This document shows positions 23,201-35,756 of a stretch of 64,000 bases of DNA, in pieces (position 1 is the stretch's first letter; every line of letters begins with the position of its first letter). The notes beneath the pieces are model-generated. The model worked only from the letters and a program-made list of their open reading frames with translations. It was not told the DNA's origin and searched no databases. Both the position numbers and the translations under genes were made by a program. The stretch is from NCBI RefSeq assembly GCF_018320785.1, contig NC_054884.1, forward strand, positions 16,617,667 to 16,681,666. Direction: 5' to 3'. This stretch comes from Cheilinus undulatus. Lineage: Eukaryota > Chordata > Actinopteri > Labriformes > Labridae.

Positions 23201-26200
23201 AATGGAAATGGTCCATTCCTTGTTCTTTGATTTAAAAAATCATGTTTATGATTTTGTGCCAACAGTTGATAAATCTATTAGCACAGTATACCAATTTATG
23301 AAGCAGTGCCTAGAAAACAAATCATGCACGGCACTGAGTTGGGGGGGGCTCCTTTCTACTTACCACGTAAGTACAAAGGGGCCTTCTTTATTGCCCTTTT
23401 AAAGGGACATTTCTACAAATAGCCATCTTCAGAGCCCTCAAAGTGGACAAAATTTGACAATGCCCATTTTAGTGCCCTATGAATGAAAACATTTGACAAA
23501 GACCTCGTAAGTGCCCTCAAAATGGATAAAAAGGCTAAGTGCCCCCCTTTGTTGTCTTAAAAGGACAAAATTGACCTCCTTGGTGACTTCTAAAAGGGGA
23601 AAAAATACAAATCGCCATCTTTTGTGCTCTCAGAAATGACAAAATTAGACAAAGTATCCATTTCAGTGCCTTTAAATGTACACAATTTGTGCAGAGAAAA
23701 CGCACTGTACCGCCATAATCCTCTTTAGTTTATTTTCACACACTCCCACACCCCCCTCCTTTGCCCACCTGTGTATTTTTGTGAAATAAGTTAAATGGTC
23801 AATAATTTCTCCCCTTTTTTGATTACAGTGATGTCATAGTCTTAATCACTAAATAAAAACATTTAGTGTTCACCAAAGTTTCTTAACATTAAAACTACTC
23901 ATTTCTGCCCCTGCTTCTTAAACATCTGGAGTCTGCCACTGGTGTATGGATTATAATAATGTGGGCAGGGATATAAAAACTGTGCTCATTTTCAAATACA
24001 GACATTTACACGACTTTTTTCTCAGCTGACACCAGGGGAGTTTCACTTTTAATTATATCATTAAGTTCCTTCCAAACAGCAGAAACTTTTTCTCACAGAT
24101 AACCCGCCCTCACTCTGCATGGCTTTACTGCACTGTCAGCAGTGTGATTGCAAGATCTTTGGCTTTTCTTCAGTCAAAAATATCCTGTTTCATCTGACAA
24201 GGGCACAGGCATGTCATAAAAAATTACACCCATCAGAAAGCAGGAGAATCACATCACACAGAGATCAGACCTCCTTTTCCTCCTCCTCCTTCTTTTTTGA
24301 CCCCCTTTGGCCATGCCATTAATCATTTATTCATAGAAATACTGAAACATTGCAGGCACTGCCACCCCTCACTTTATATTTTAGCCTCATGGTCACTGCA
24401 GGTTTTATTTTTACTGTGCCTTTAATTTTGCATGGATTTTGCTTTTTCTCTTTAGTAGGGGGTAGATCTGCTCTAACAGTCTTATTCCCACAGCTAGAAA
24501 CTTAAACACTGATGTGATTGGACCCATTTTTCATCCTGGGGAGTAAACATGTTACTCTGAGTCAGGACGGCATTGTTCTTCCCCCCCTGGAGAATCAAAA
24601 GGGCCTGTTATTGGCCCATTTTCCCCGTCTGTCAAATTACCTTAGCCCTAATTAATAGAGTGCTACTGGGTTGGAACCATGAACTGGAGAGCATCCAGGT
24701 GTATAATCACGTCTGTAAGTGCTGCTTTCTCTCTCAGATAGATCCGTATTGTCTTTCTTTCAGGTTTAAAAACATCTAGAGGGTAGAAAGTGAGGCTTTT
24801 CCTCCCCATACTGTTATCCTCGTATATAATACTTGTTAGTGTCGTGATTGTTTGTGCTGACGAGTCACTTTCTGTTGCAGAACTGGGCCGGGATGCGATG
24901 TCCATACAAGCTGCTCCGCATGATCCTGGCACTTGTGTGCAGTAAGTTCTTCAGATTGAATCTCCCTGCTGTTTAAAACATGTTAAATTTATAGTAAAAT
25001 CAGTGAACAGGCAGTGTTAAATGCTAAGCATCTTTAATGTCTGCACACCTGTTCACAAAGCAGAGCGTTTATCATCTAAGTGGCGTTTATAAAGCTCTTA
25101 CAGCAGAGCAGCAGCCAAAAACCATCTCTGTTAATTGCTCATGGTGAGAGCCTCTCTGATTGGACGTGTTGCTTTGTTGTCATATCATTTGAGTCATAGT
25201 ACTTGTCCTTTTCCTCCGCGCGAGGGCCGATACACTGCCACTTTCATTAGTGAGCAATATGCTCGCTCCATCTGTCCCGAGCCTGACGCCCCCGAACTGA
25301 GCGAGCGCTGAGTCTCTGCTGGAATCTGATGTCTCTCCTCAGCGTTTCACAAACAGAGAATACAGCATTTTTAAAACAAAACTGTGAAGACTGAATCAAC
25401 ATTTGCTCTGGTTTTAAACAGCAGCTGCTGAGTGTCTGCCTTACAAACCTTGGCAAATGAGATTTAAAGCTTATTTTTGTGTCGAGATTTGTTTATATCC
25501 TCATGTGACCTTTTCTGTGGCTGCAGAAAACTTCTATAAAAACTTGATGCTCCTAACCACTTTAGAGCTCATCTTGGAGGCTCTGCACTTTTTCTTAGTG
25601 TATACACACAGCAGTCTCCAGCCTTTTGTCATCTGAGAGCTACTAGTTTCACACTGCAAATCTTTAGCCACATTATCTTTCAAAACACATGAAGAAATCA
25701 AATAAATGAGCAGAGCTTCTTCTTTGATACCTAAAGTAGAGGCTCTCCATGCCATGGTATCCTCTCGAAACTACATCAGAAATATCTGTCTTTATTTCAG
25801 CCTTACTGTCCCTGAGTAACATCTCAGCCACCACAGACCATCGTACAGTCAGTGAGATTAATCTTGAAACCTTTTCAGCTTGCAGCATGCATCTAAGTCA
25901 GAGTTATAGTTTATTTCTAAAAAGTTAGAACATATTTGGAAAGGGCTTCACTTTATGTATGTCACATAAATAAATGAAGATGGTTAGATTGATCATAGAT
26001 TCAAATAAAATATTGAAAACTAGATTTTTCTGAACTAAAATTAAAAGATAAGCAAGGCTTTATAGAAAGTGTTACTAAACTGAAACTTTCTGTTTCTAAA
26101 AGTAAATAAAATATCTTAGTTTTCATATTGTAAATGATTTCATGCAGATGGCAAGAGCTTAATAGTTCTTCATTTGCTGGGGTTGTGGATGTCTCTTTTA

Positions 26201-29072
26201 TTTTCAATATATCTTTAAAGATGTAATGTTTTGAGTTTTTTTTTATGATTTTGAGGCTTCTTATGCCTTTAATGTAGAGATATGATATTAGATAGATTCA
26301 GAAACAGGGACAAGAAAATGGGTACAGGCCGGACTTAAACCTGGGCTGTTCACTGGAGCATCTGTGCCCCATTTTGAGTTTTTTTGCAGTAATTTCTCTG
26401 GTCCTGTTGGGTCCCACCCCTGACAAGTGCCCCATATTGTACAGTATAATGGAAAATGAACTAGGGATACATACCCCTTGTAGACCACTATGTTGATACA
26501 CCCCTCTGCAGAACAGAAATACACACTAAAACCTTTAAATTAGATACAGATTAAACTTCTGATATGGTTAAGATAAGGGTTAGACTAACAAAAGTTAAAA
26601 GTCTAAACCTGACCTGCAAAACCTGATAACAAAATGTTTGATAAAGCCTCATTTATGCTGTACTTTTGAAATGCATACGGACAGACCTCTCTGCATTCAT
26701 TTTATCCGTTTTTCGTCTTTTTTCTCAAAGCTTAAAGATATGGATGCAATGCTGCGATATCACCGCCAGTTGTGGGGGCAGTTGAGCAATATGGCCAACA
26801 GTTTAACCCTGAGTAGCAACCATAGACTGTAAAAAGAGTTGGACAAAGCCTGTGTGACATCAGCTGCTGCTTACAATAGGCGAACTCAGACAGCGTTTGA
26901 GGCCAATCCGTGGCAGCCTCCATACTGAAATCGCTTTCTCAACCGAACTTTGGATCAACCTAATGGCAGACTGCTTGTCAAGCTATCTGCCATTGAAATT
27001 AGACATGCCAATCAGTGAGAGGACATGAAGGCATTAGCTAATGAGACACATTTGATTTCTTGAACCAGGCTGTAAACCAGTTTATTTCCTGTGTTAAAAA
27101 AAAAAAAAAAAACAGCTTTTAACATGTGTAGTGTACATGACTTTCAGTGTTCCTGCAGCCAGCCTCAAGTGGACACTCACGGTATTGCAATATTTAGCAC
27201 TTCCACGTCGGCTTCATTTTTCAGGACTGAAGGTTGCCACTTGGTAGCAACATAAAACAAAGAGAATCCTTTGAGATAACTTAATAGAGTTTTTTGAGGA
27301 AATAACACTGAATATTGAGTGAGCTGTTAGAAAACACAAACATATGAATGATGTAAGCTCACCTGGGCAGAGACAGAAAACTACAAGAGCACAGCTGGGC
27401 AGAGGACGAACTATTTCTTCTTCAGTCTATGGACGAATGGAGCAGCTTCACATTAGTTGTGTAACTCCATGAGAGACAGCAACCTCTACGGTTATAAAAT
27501 TTAAAACAGAAAAAATCTATTAAAGGAGACCTAACAGGAAAAAAGCTTGTCCTCCATGAAAACATGTTAACTCAGCTAACGCAGCTAAGTCTAAAGCTAA
27601 TAAAGCTACATTAGCTATGTAAGCTTCGAAAGTAACGTAGCTCCTTAGCTAATATAGCTACTATTATGAAATTGAAAGTTAGCAAAGCTACGTTAGCTGT
27701 GCTAGCTATGTAGGAAAGTAACTACATAACTAATGCAGTTAAAGCAAATTAAGCTATCTTAGCTACATTAGATTGTGCTACATAAGGACATATTTTAGAA
27801 GTAGTTATGTGAAATTTGGATGACTTTAGCTAAAGCTGTGGTAGTCATGAGCTTATGTTGTAATGCTGACTACACAGTTAATGAATCTATGTTAACTTTA
27901 GCTAAATCTAAAATGAGCCACCACTTGCGTAAAGACTTCTAAAACAGGTCTTACTAATTAATTTAATCCTGGAATTAGACTGCCAATTTTTTTCAGTTTT
28001 ATTTATGAAACCTAGCGTAGTCTGTTATGTTTGCATTGTGGTTATTTCATGAATGTAATGGCCAGACTTTGCTTAGGAATAAAATTAAATTCAAAGAAAT
28101 GTTCTAAAATGTTTTACAAGCAAAAGATGTCCCTTCTGTTCTGACAGAGGCGGAGTCTCACTGTAGTGGTCTATGAGAGGTCTGAGCTCTGCGGTCTGCA
28201 GCCAGACCCCTCTGGATACAATTATGCTTTGACAACATGTTGATATGTCTGACAAAGATCAGTCTAGCTTTTTTCTACCTTCGGATTTACTGGTGCCAAT
28301 TTAAAGGTTATAAAGGAAAAGATTTTTCTGTGCCTCTATATCAGAGACAGCTGGGACTGAGACATAAAGGTTTGCAGGTTGTCCGTCTCTCCATCTGTCT
28401 TCAAACTTTGCTCAAATCTTCACTCTGACTCAGGGGTGAATACAATACAAATACACAAAAATACTTGATTACAGTGGTATAAGTAAATGTAATGTGTTCT
28501 TTTATTCCCCTGATAATATGTTCACAAAATGGCACTACATTTATTCAGCTTGATTTTTCTCTGTTTTATATCATGATTTTTAGTGCAGAAAGAGAAGCTA
28601 TCTAAGCTATCTATCATCCCTAAAATGGACTGCACAGCACTAATTAAGTAAACTAACACACACCAATAATTAAGTTAAAACTAAGCCATTTCAAAGATTA
28701 AACGTTCACAACAAAACTAACAAGCTAAAGTTAAAAAACAATCAGTCAGCCCTCCTCTGAGCTGATTTTTAAGGTTTCATTCCTCTTTTGTCCTCCACAG
28801 TGAGTTCAGAAGTGGGCCGTGCGGTCTGGCTCCGCTTCTCACCACCCCTGCCCTCCTCGGGACCCCAGCCCAGCTTCATGGCTCACCTGTCGGGGGCCGT
28901 GGTCGGCATCAGCATGGGGCTGCTGATCCTGCGCAGCTATGAGGAGAGCCTTCAGAAACAGTGCTCCTGGTGGGTCATCGTCTTCTCCTTCATCACCTTC
29001 CTCCTCTTCGCCATCTTCTGGAACATCTTTGCGTACGAGCTGCTGGGGGTGCAGATACCCCCTCCTCCCTGA
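20275..29072 (+). CDS. rhbdl1: Rhomboid-related protein 1 (C-terminal exons, partial)
   Basis: Intramembrane serine protease of the RHBDL family. Three exons join in phase: 20275-20375, 24881-24941 and 28801-29072 (stop TGA 29070-29072), all with GT/AG junctions. The first holds the GGSGGVYAL catalytic motif (Ser codon 20325-20327); the last holds [11 protein letters not shown] with the partner His (codon 28884-28886), a membrane helix, and a further C-terminal helix ([20 protein letters not shown]) ending IPPPP. Wording such as [11 protein letters not shown] and [15 protein letters not shown] fits RHBDL1 better than RHBDL3. About 144 residues are present; the N-terminal EF-hand-like part and first helices were not found and probably lie left of position 1. 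Both catalytic residues are intact. Substrates of RHBDL1 are poorly known. Confidence 0.95.
20376..24880. other. rhbdl1: rhbdl1 intron
   Basis: A 4.5-kb intron. It contains a periodic array (23385-23695) and homeobox-type AATTA-rich sequence at about 24630-24660. No other coding exon is recognised inside. Confidence 0.8.
23385..23695. repeat. Degenerate periodic repeat (GTGCCCT...GGACAAAATTGAC)
   Basis: A phrase close to 'agtgccct(c)aaaatggacaaaatttgacaa' recurs roughly every 40-70 bases at least five times with heavy divergence. It is distinct from the GTGGCAAAAATGG arrays elsewhere. It lies inside an rhbdl1 intron. Confidence 0.55.
26285..26350 (-). repeat. SINE head fragment
   Basis: Reverse-complement reading gives a B-box-like GGTTTAAGTCC followed by GGCCTGTACCCATTTTC, matching the corresponding part of the SINE at 14848-15030. 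Only the central part is present. Confidence 0.6.
26820..27432. mobile_element. MITE-like element with CCATAGACTG ends
   Basis: A CCATAGACTG terminus at 26820-26829 faces CAGTCTATGG at 27423-27432. The interior contains the GAGGCCAATCCGTGGCAGCCTCCATA phrase seen in a dispersed fish repeat, plus an A18 run at about 27096-27113. No coding capacity. Superfamily not assigned. Confidence 0.6.
27555..27910. repeat. AGCTA-rich degenerate tandem repeat
   Basis: The word AGCTA or TAGCT occurs many times at irregular spacing, mostly within phrases such as CTACATTAGCTA and CTAACGCAGCTA. It looks like an old, eroded short-unit tandem array. Non-coding, inside the last rhbdl1 intron. Confidence 0.65.
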
Positions 29073-30850
29073 TGAAGGCCCCCCCTCCCTCTCCCTCCAC
29101 TTCCTCCCTACCAGGTCCTCCCCCACATACACACTGACTCAAACAGAAGCCCCCCTTTTTACCGTAGTTAACATTTCCTCTCAAGTTAGACCCAAATGAA
29201 GTGATACAAAACTAGAAATCGACCAAGAGTCCTTTTTTACAGATACTTTGCAAATCAAAGAAATACGTCTCTTTTATTAAAGAGGGATTAACGTAGCAAC
29301 AAGTACAGGTGAACACTCCTCAGATCCATGTTGAGGAGCATTATATCTTTTTATACATAAATTTAGAGGCTCATCTACATTACCAGCACTTACCTATCAG
29401 TCAGCATTTAGCCATTGTGCTCTTTTTTTCGTAAAACATCTGTCATGTCTGAATGCATCTTGCATACATGTATCAAAACAGAGGATGTAATGGCACATGC
29501 TTCTGGTGGAATAAAAGGGATTTTATCCTGCAGAGGTTATAAGAATAACTAAGAGATATTCCCCAGTCTTCTGCAGTGATGCCCCTTAAACAAACAGGAT
29601 TTTATTGTTTTTTCTTAAGGCACTTATGCAGAGTAAACCAAGCCCCAAAGTTAAAGCTGCAGCAATAAACTAGACACAGAAGCACTGAGGCTTTTTGCAG
29701 GATTGCTGCCACACTAATTGAAAAGCCAAAAGAAAAGAAGCTAAGAGAATGTTTTCTGCTGCTTAGTAGATGATTAAACATCAGTCACAATCTTTTCCCC
29801 CAGAGAGTAAATGGAAAAAGAAACCCTGTCTCTGCAAGAAAAATGAAAGAAAAAGTTTTATATCCAGGCTGTTTGTGGATTCTAAAGTTAGCTGTCATTT
29901 TCGCTTCAGCATCAGCCTACATCACTTTTCGTTCATTATTTATGTGACATAAAACCTACACTGTGGATAGAGAATCTAAAATCACAGATGAGATGTTGAC
30001 GGGAAACAAACGTGACAGAAGGAGAGAGTAACAGCTTGACATTTCCTGGACGGTCATCCCTCGAGCGAGCGAGCGAGCGAACTCCTCCTGTCGTTGTGTC
30101 AAACGCTAACTTCGCTAGGCGCACCGTTGTAAATTACGCCATGTCATGCTCTGTGGCTCTCAGCGAGACGAGGACACACAAACACAAACTCCTCCTGTTT
30201 GTCTTTGACACTGCCTGATCCTGGAGGTCGACAAACCAAGGAGAACACAAATCCTCACACTAACACCCACACTGGCTTCTGCCTGTTCTCGCTCCGACAG
30301 ACTGAACTGGGGAGGGCGCGGATGTGTCATCACATGTCCCAGAGGGCATTGGGGCCTCTCTGTCGGGCCCGGTCTATACCTCAGTTTCTCATCTTAGGGA
30401 CTGTATACTTTTGTAAAGGAATGTACCTATAAAGAAAAAAAGAAGAAGAGTGTTATTAAGTTGTCCCTGTTTTCATTTGATAGTGGATGTGTATATTGTA
30501 TGTTCATAACCTGAGAGTATATTTATTTGTATTTTTCCTCTCCAAGGAGGGAAAAACTTCAAATGGTGCAAAATTAATGCTATGATTGTTCTTCTGAAAC
30601 TCTTGTATGGCTTTGATCCTCTGAAAAAAACTCAACAGACGTTTTCACACATGCACTCCTGAAAATTTCTGGAAAATTTTAACAAGCTGCCTCTGAAATC
30701 TTTGTGTCTCACATATTTGCTTATAGCCATGAGATTGCCCAGTTGGATGGGGGGGATTATGGATTTGACATTGTACTGTTCATCAGTATTTCAAAACCCA
30801 GCTCTGAATGAAAAAACAAGAAATTAAAGGGTTATTAAACCGATTAATAT
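29073..30850 (+). other. rhbdl1: Probable rhbdl1 3' UTR
   Basis: Sequence after the stop codon lacks coding signals. Possible polyadenylation signals AATAAA occur at 29510-29515 and 29664-29669, with weaker ATTAAA variants near 30835. A (GAGC)n tract lies at about 30062-30080. Which end is used cannot be told from sequence. Confidence 0.5.
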
Positions 30851-31254
30851 AAAGAAAACATCACAACAGAGCTCTTTAGTATGAACAAGACAGCTCAGCC
30901 TTTATTTGACCATTGCCACCACCTCCTCCACAGCACAAATAGCTAACAGTGTCCCGGGTCAACGCCGAGATCTGTCCACAAGTCTGTTTACCTGTCACCT
31001 TATCGACACACTGCTCTTCCCTGTTCCATTCTTGTTTTTCATCATGATGATGATGATGACTTTCACTCCGCCTCAGGCCTGCCCACAGATTTGGCTGGGA
31101 CCCTGACAAACCCGCAGAATGGGCCCTTCCCAGTAGTGATTTATTGATTATGTCAATGCCTGTGTGTTGGATCAGTAGCATTGATGCTAGCAGGGTTCTG
31201 GCTAACACTTACCTCATTTTGGAGCTGAGAAGTTTGTCAAACTGTTATTGGGCT

Positions 31255-32175
31255 CTGATGTTCAAAATATTAATTTGTGTCACTTTTTAATCACTTTTCC
31301 CGCCCATTTAACTAATTTTTGCCACTTTATACTAATTTTCGTCACACTTCAGCCCCTTTTCATCACTTTTTTTCTCACCCATTTTTGTCAATGTGAACCC
31401 ATTTTTGCTATTTCTAAAATTCCCTTTCACCTCTCTTACACCCATTTTTGCTACTTTTATCCCCTTTTCACTACCTTTTTCTGCCCATTGTTGCCTTTCT
31501 ATTTTTTGCCACTTTTAACTTTGAACCAATTTTTGCTTCTTTCTGCCAGTTGTTACCTCGTTTGACCCATTAATGCCTCTATTGACCCCTTTTAACCACT
31601 TTTTATGCCGATTTTTGCCAGTTTTATCCATATTTCACTTTATGTCCTACCCTGTTTGCCCTTCTAAACATATTTTAACCATATTTTCATTATTGCCACC
31701 GTTAACTTTTTTTTGCCACTTCTATGATCAATTTTGTGCACTTTTAACTTATTTCTGTTACTTTTAAACCATTTCCACCATTTTTTTCTGGCAATTTTTG
31801 CCACTTTATCCATTTTTGCTACTTTTTGCCCATTGTTGCTTCTGTTGATTACTTTTCACCACATTTAACGACCATTATTACAATGGTTATCCCATTTCTG
31901 CTACTTTTAAAATCAAATTTCTACCATTTTTTTTATTCCACTACTTTACCACCTGTGTAGCCAAATTAACATTTTTAACATTTTTATTCTCACCATTTTT
32001 TATTTTTATTTTTACCAATTTTCACTATTTGCCATACCCCTTTTTTGCCACTTCAAACATATCTTTGCTGCTTTAAACTTATTTCTGCTCTTTTTAAATC
32101 CATTTCACCATCTTTTCTGCCTATTTTTTCATTCTGCCGTAAGAAAATGGGTTGACATTTTTAAGAAGGCTTTAT
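31255..32175. repeat. Degenerate quasi-periodic repeat (TTTTTGCCACTTTT-like)
   Basis: The phrase 'cccatttttgccacttttaac' and variants recur about every 20-40 bases for roughly 0.9 kb. It is the complement of the phrase at 6525-7300, and the right flank (GTAAGAAAATGGGTTGACAT) is the complement of that array's flank, so the two are copies of the same dispersed repeat in opposite orientation. Frames at 31248-31565 and 31573-31767 are composition artefacts (Phe/Leu/Thr/Pro-rich). Confidence 0.7.
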
Positions 32176-32537
32176 ACTGTAGCACAAACGAATAAAAAAA
32201 CATTTGTTGCCTTGATAAGGGTGGTTATTATTTAGATAAAAATTAAATGTGGTTATCACAGTTTAAGTTTACAATGGGCATGTTTTGCTGACCTCTATGG
32301 GCCCCTTAATTTTGCCTGGGCCCATGAAAGCTCTCCCCTTTATCCCCCTTGATGAGCGGCTCTTGCTCATCAATCATCATTGCGCTGCTGAAGAATTCAT
32401 CTTCCTCAAAACATAATGTGAGCGTATCTCCTCAGTCAGCTTTTTTTATTTGCAGGCTTATTTTCACTCTGATATCATCACAAACAATCTGTGCTAACCA
32501 GTGTTAATAATTGTTTGTCTTTTGAGTCCCTTGAGAG

Positions 32538-33586
32538 TAGGGTTGCCAACTTTGTCAGTACCAAACAGTGGTGCAGCAGTGTAGCTGTTATGTGTGAATT
32601 TATTGGATAAGCCAGACATGCATATTTAATCAGTAATAAATTAAAACTCTATTATTATTATGTCATTTCATATCAATATCAATAGACCTCCCTTTTCCCC
32701 ACTAGACTGACAAATGATACCACACACCTCCATCTGAGGACACTTTTTATTGAAGAAAGTGAATATAACTTTGATCAAAATGTTCAAATTCTCTCATATA
32801 AGGATGAAAATGTCATCAAATTCACCCCCTCATTAACATCTGAGATGGTGCTGGACTTTTAAGAGCCACCTAATAGAACTTAATAGTTAATGATAAAATA
32901 AATTGCAATTTACAGCCTTACAAAAAAACTGAATGGATTTCTCATCTAAAAGAAAGGTGGGACTCAAAATCACTTTTCCATGAACAATCCTTGCTGCTTT
33001 TATAAGCTTTAGGCAGTTTTTTTTTTTTTTTTAAGTCCCTACACATGACGAGTCCTAGCTCACACAATCAGCTCTGTGCTGCACCTGCATCAGGTGCGGT
33101 TCATATATATGCATTACTCGACGCATTTCATCATTTTCTGAACGAAAAATTTACTCATATTACTTGCAAATTTTGCTAGCTTGGTCTTCTTGTAAATCTC
33201 TGTAGCATCATGCTGTGTTAGCACCTGCTCACCTCTATGGACTATTAATAACTCCTGATGGCACAAAGTGCAGCAAAGTCTTTTCTTTTTTGATGGTCCA
33301 TCCATTTTTTTCCACATTTGTCAAGACCATCTATAAGAAAAACGTATTTCAGCGGGATTTGGGGCTTCTGATGCAGTAAGGGGGCTATGATTGGATAACA
33401 GGTGTCACTTGATGGACATGATCAGTCCTTGATAGACCACTGGCTCTGCTCATCTGGTCTAGGATCAGTAAAATATCATCCAGTAATTACAGAGAAGCAA
33501 TGTCAAATATGGGATAAGGGGTGTCCCACTTGGGACAGCTCAAAACACGGGATGTTCTGGCTTATACGGGACAGTTGGCAACCTCA
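32538..33586 (-). mobile_element. hAT-like DNA transposon relic
   Basis: The ends TAGGGTTGCCAACT (32538) and AGTTGGCAACCTCA (to 33586) are inverted. They are flanked by an 8-base near-identical direct repeat, CTTGAGAG at 32530-32537 and CTTGAGAC at 33587-33594, the duplication length typical of hAT insertion. A minus frame at 33317-33114 contains CTLCHQELLIVHRGEQVLTQH, a possible BED-type zinc-finger remnant (CxxC followed by a His). No transposase core is recognisable. About 1.05 kb, non-autonomous. Confidence 0.75.
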
Positions 33587-33594
33587 CTTGAGAC

Positions 33595-35756
33595 TTACTT
33601 AGCTATTGTAAAGCAGTTGTTACTGTGATCCAGCTCACTAACGCCAGAGGATTTATCGCCATGTACCATTTATTATTTTCTTACTTTTTATTATTTTTTT
33701 TATTATTATTCCTTACCAAGTATATTCAAACCTATAAAGTCACAGATTATAGAAGTTAACACCCTCTTTACACTCACCAGAGGTGGACTTTCCCTTTTTT
33801 TTCCTATATAGTTCTTCTGTTTGTAGTCACACTTGCAGCCCAAGAAATTTTGAAATTTCCAGGAGTTTTGTGCATGTGTGAAAAGGGCTCTTGAGGTAGA
33901 ACTCAACCACAGACAACTCAAGCTCACTTGATTTTATAAATCTTTAGTGCTTTACAGAATAAGCCATAGAAAGAACTCATTTAAGTGGGCAAAAGCAGAT
34001 GAAAAAAGGCATCTGCTGGTTTAAAACCAGCTGGTTAGCGGTGAATCTTTCTTTGTGTGATCAAACATGATTTTTTTATTGTGAATATCCAACTGAGGAG
34101 GTTGAAGAAGACAAACTGTGCAAGAACAAGCCTGTGATTCTCTGGATCTTTTCTGACATTTCATGTAGCTATGTTTATTTTTGCGTCTTTTCTCAGCACT
34201 TGCAGCTTAATTTTTCATTTTGCATCTGCCCACATCTTCTCTCTGACCCCTGCAGAGTGCAGAAACCTTGCCCAAGTTCTTCTTCAGATTCAAATCAGAC
34301 AGCGATTCAGTCGCATGTCATAACCTCCAGAGTGACTCAAGCTTTTGGAAAGCCGAGGCAAGGATTAGCAATTACATTTACTCATGCTATGTTCCATTTT
34401 TCTGACTTTCGATCAATAATTCATCTGAATGTCCGCTGGCTGCCTAGGGGGGAAAAATTTTATGCATTTGCCAATTTGGATTGTTGGCCATAAATACAGT
34501 CCTCAGCATTTGCTTCCTCGTGAAACTGTCAGAAATAACAGAAGACAGGACGTTAAATGAGAGGATCCATAGGAAATAGCCAGAATAAGCCATTTCTGAT
34601 GTATTAAAAGAGAAAAGATCAGCCAATATGTGGAAGTAATGGAAGCTTGATAGAAACTCTTGTGTGTACTGGGGAATATTATTGCTGGAGATGGCAGAGA
34701 TACATTTATGAATAATGCATATGTTCCCTGTTAGCCTATAATGGAGATAAAGGGGAAGTCTGAGAGGAGGTTAATGTGCCTCTTTAGCTTAAGATTCATA
34801 GGAACCCACAAGGGTTGTAAAAAGGGCTAGTAAACGGCTATGTTTTTGTAAAACACATTAACTGTGAATATCACCACATATGGAAGTACATGAAGGACGG
34901 AATAGGAAAGCTTGTGAATTCTCGTCTCCCCTAAAACTTGAAAGACAACATACTTGACTGTTTTCCTCATGCAAAAGGTAGAAAAAAAAGATCCTAAGCA
35001 ACAAGATGGCTTCAAGGAAGGAGTTCAAGTTTATTGTCCCTGCTAAATCCCCTCCCAGCCCTGAACTCGAGCCAACATCAGCACCAAAACACCTCCCGAA
35101 AAAAGTCCTCAGACAGCTAAAGGAGAGGAGAAATCTAAGTCACGTCCTCTGTCTGACACCAAGTGACAGTCCGGGTGTTTGTGAAGGAGAGACGACAGAA
35201 ACAAAAGAGCTGGCACTCTTCACAAAACCCCCTAAGCGGGGCTTTGAAGCAGCGAGCGGCCATGCTTCTTCATCCTGCCGGGCTTGTGTCACAACAGTCC
35301 AGTGTCAGGCTGATGCATGTGTGTTTGGAGCCCAAAGCTACACAGGATATCTTCCTTTAATAAGCGGAACTGACAGGCAGGATGATGTTAATTTAATTGC
35401 CATCTTTGAGTGGCACATTTCTTGAACATTGTAAGAACAGCACAGCGAAGGTTAAGGCTAACTTGTTGCTATCATACTTGAGTTCTTGTCGATGTTAAAG
35501 CACCAGATTCATCTCTTGTTCATCTGCTTGAAAACACAGCAGAAGTTTCTAAAAGATACTTGAAGTTTTTCTGACTGCTGTTTCCTATTTCTTATTTTTT
35601 GCACTTAAATGTGGGCGTGCCATATCCTCTTCTGCCACACTGTTTGATGCTTTTAACCTCCCTATAAGAATCCGTTGTGCTGTAGAGCCCAATGCCTTGT
35701 TATATAGAACGCACCAGGCACAGAGGCTGCTTTGCTTTTTGCTGTATTTCAAACTA
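33595..35756. other. Non-coding; one unsupported open frame
   Basis: No gene recognised. The frame at 35006-35425 (139 codons, ATG in a good AACAAGATGG context) has no domain I recognise and no visible exon partners; it is recorded as a finding, not called as a gene. Confidence 0.45.

Larger units (their letters stand above)
24942..28800. other. rhbdl1: rhbdl1 last intron
   Basis: A 3.9-kb intron holding a SINE fragment (26285-26350, minus), a MITE-like element (26820-27432) and an AGCTA-rich repeat (27555-27910). It ends in the TCCTCCACAG acceptor at 28791-28800. Confidence 0.85.

Noticed and set aside
31248-31767. Two plus-strand frames rich in Phe, Leu and Thr, resembling membrane proteins
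   Set aside because: They are products of the T/C-rich periodic array; the same phrase gives frames on any phase.
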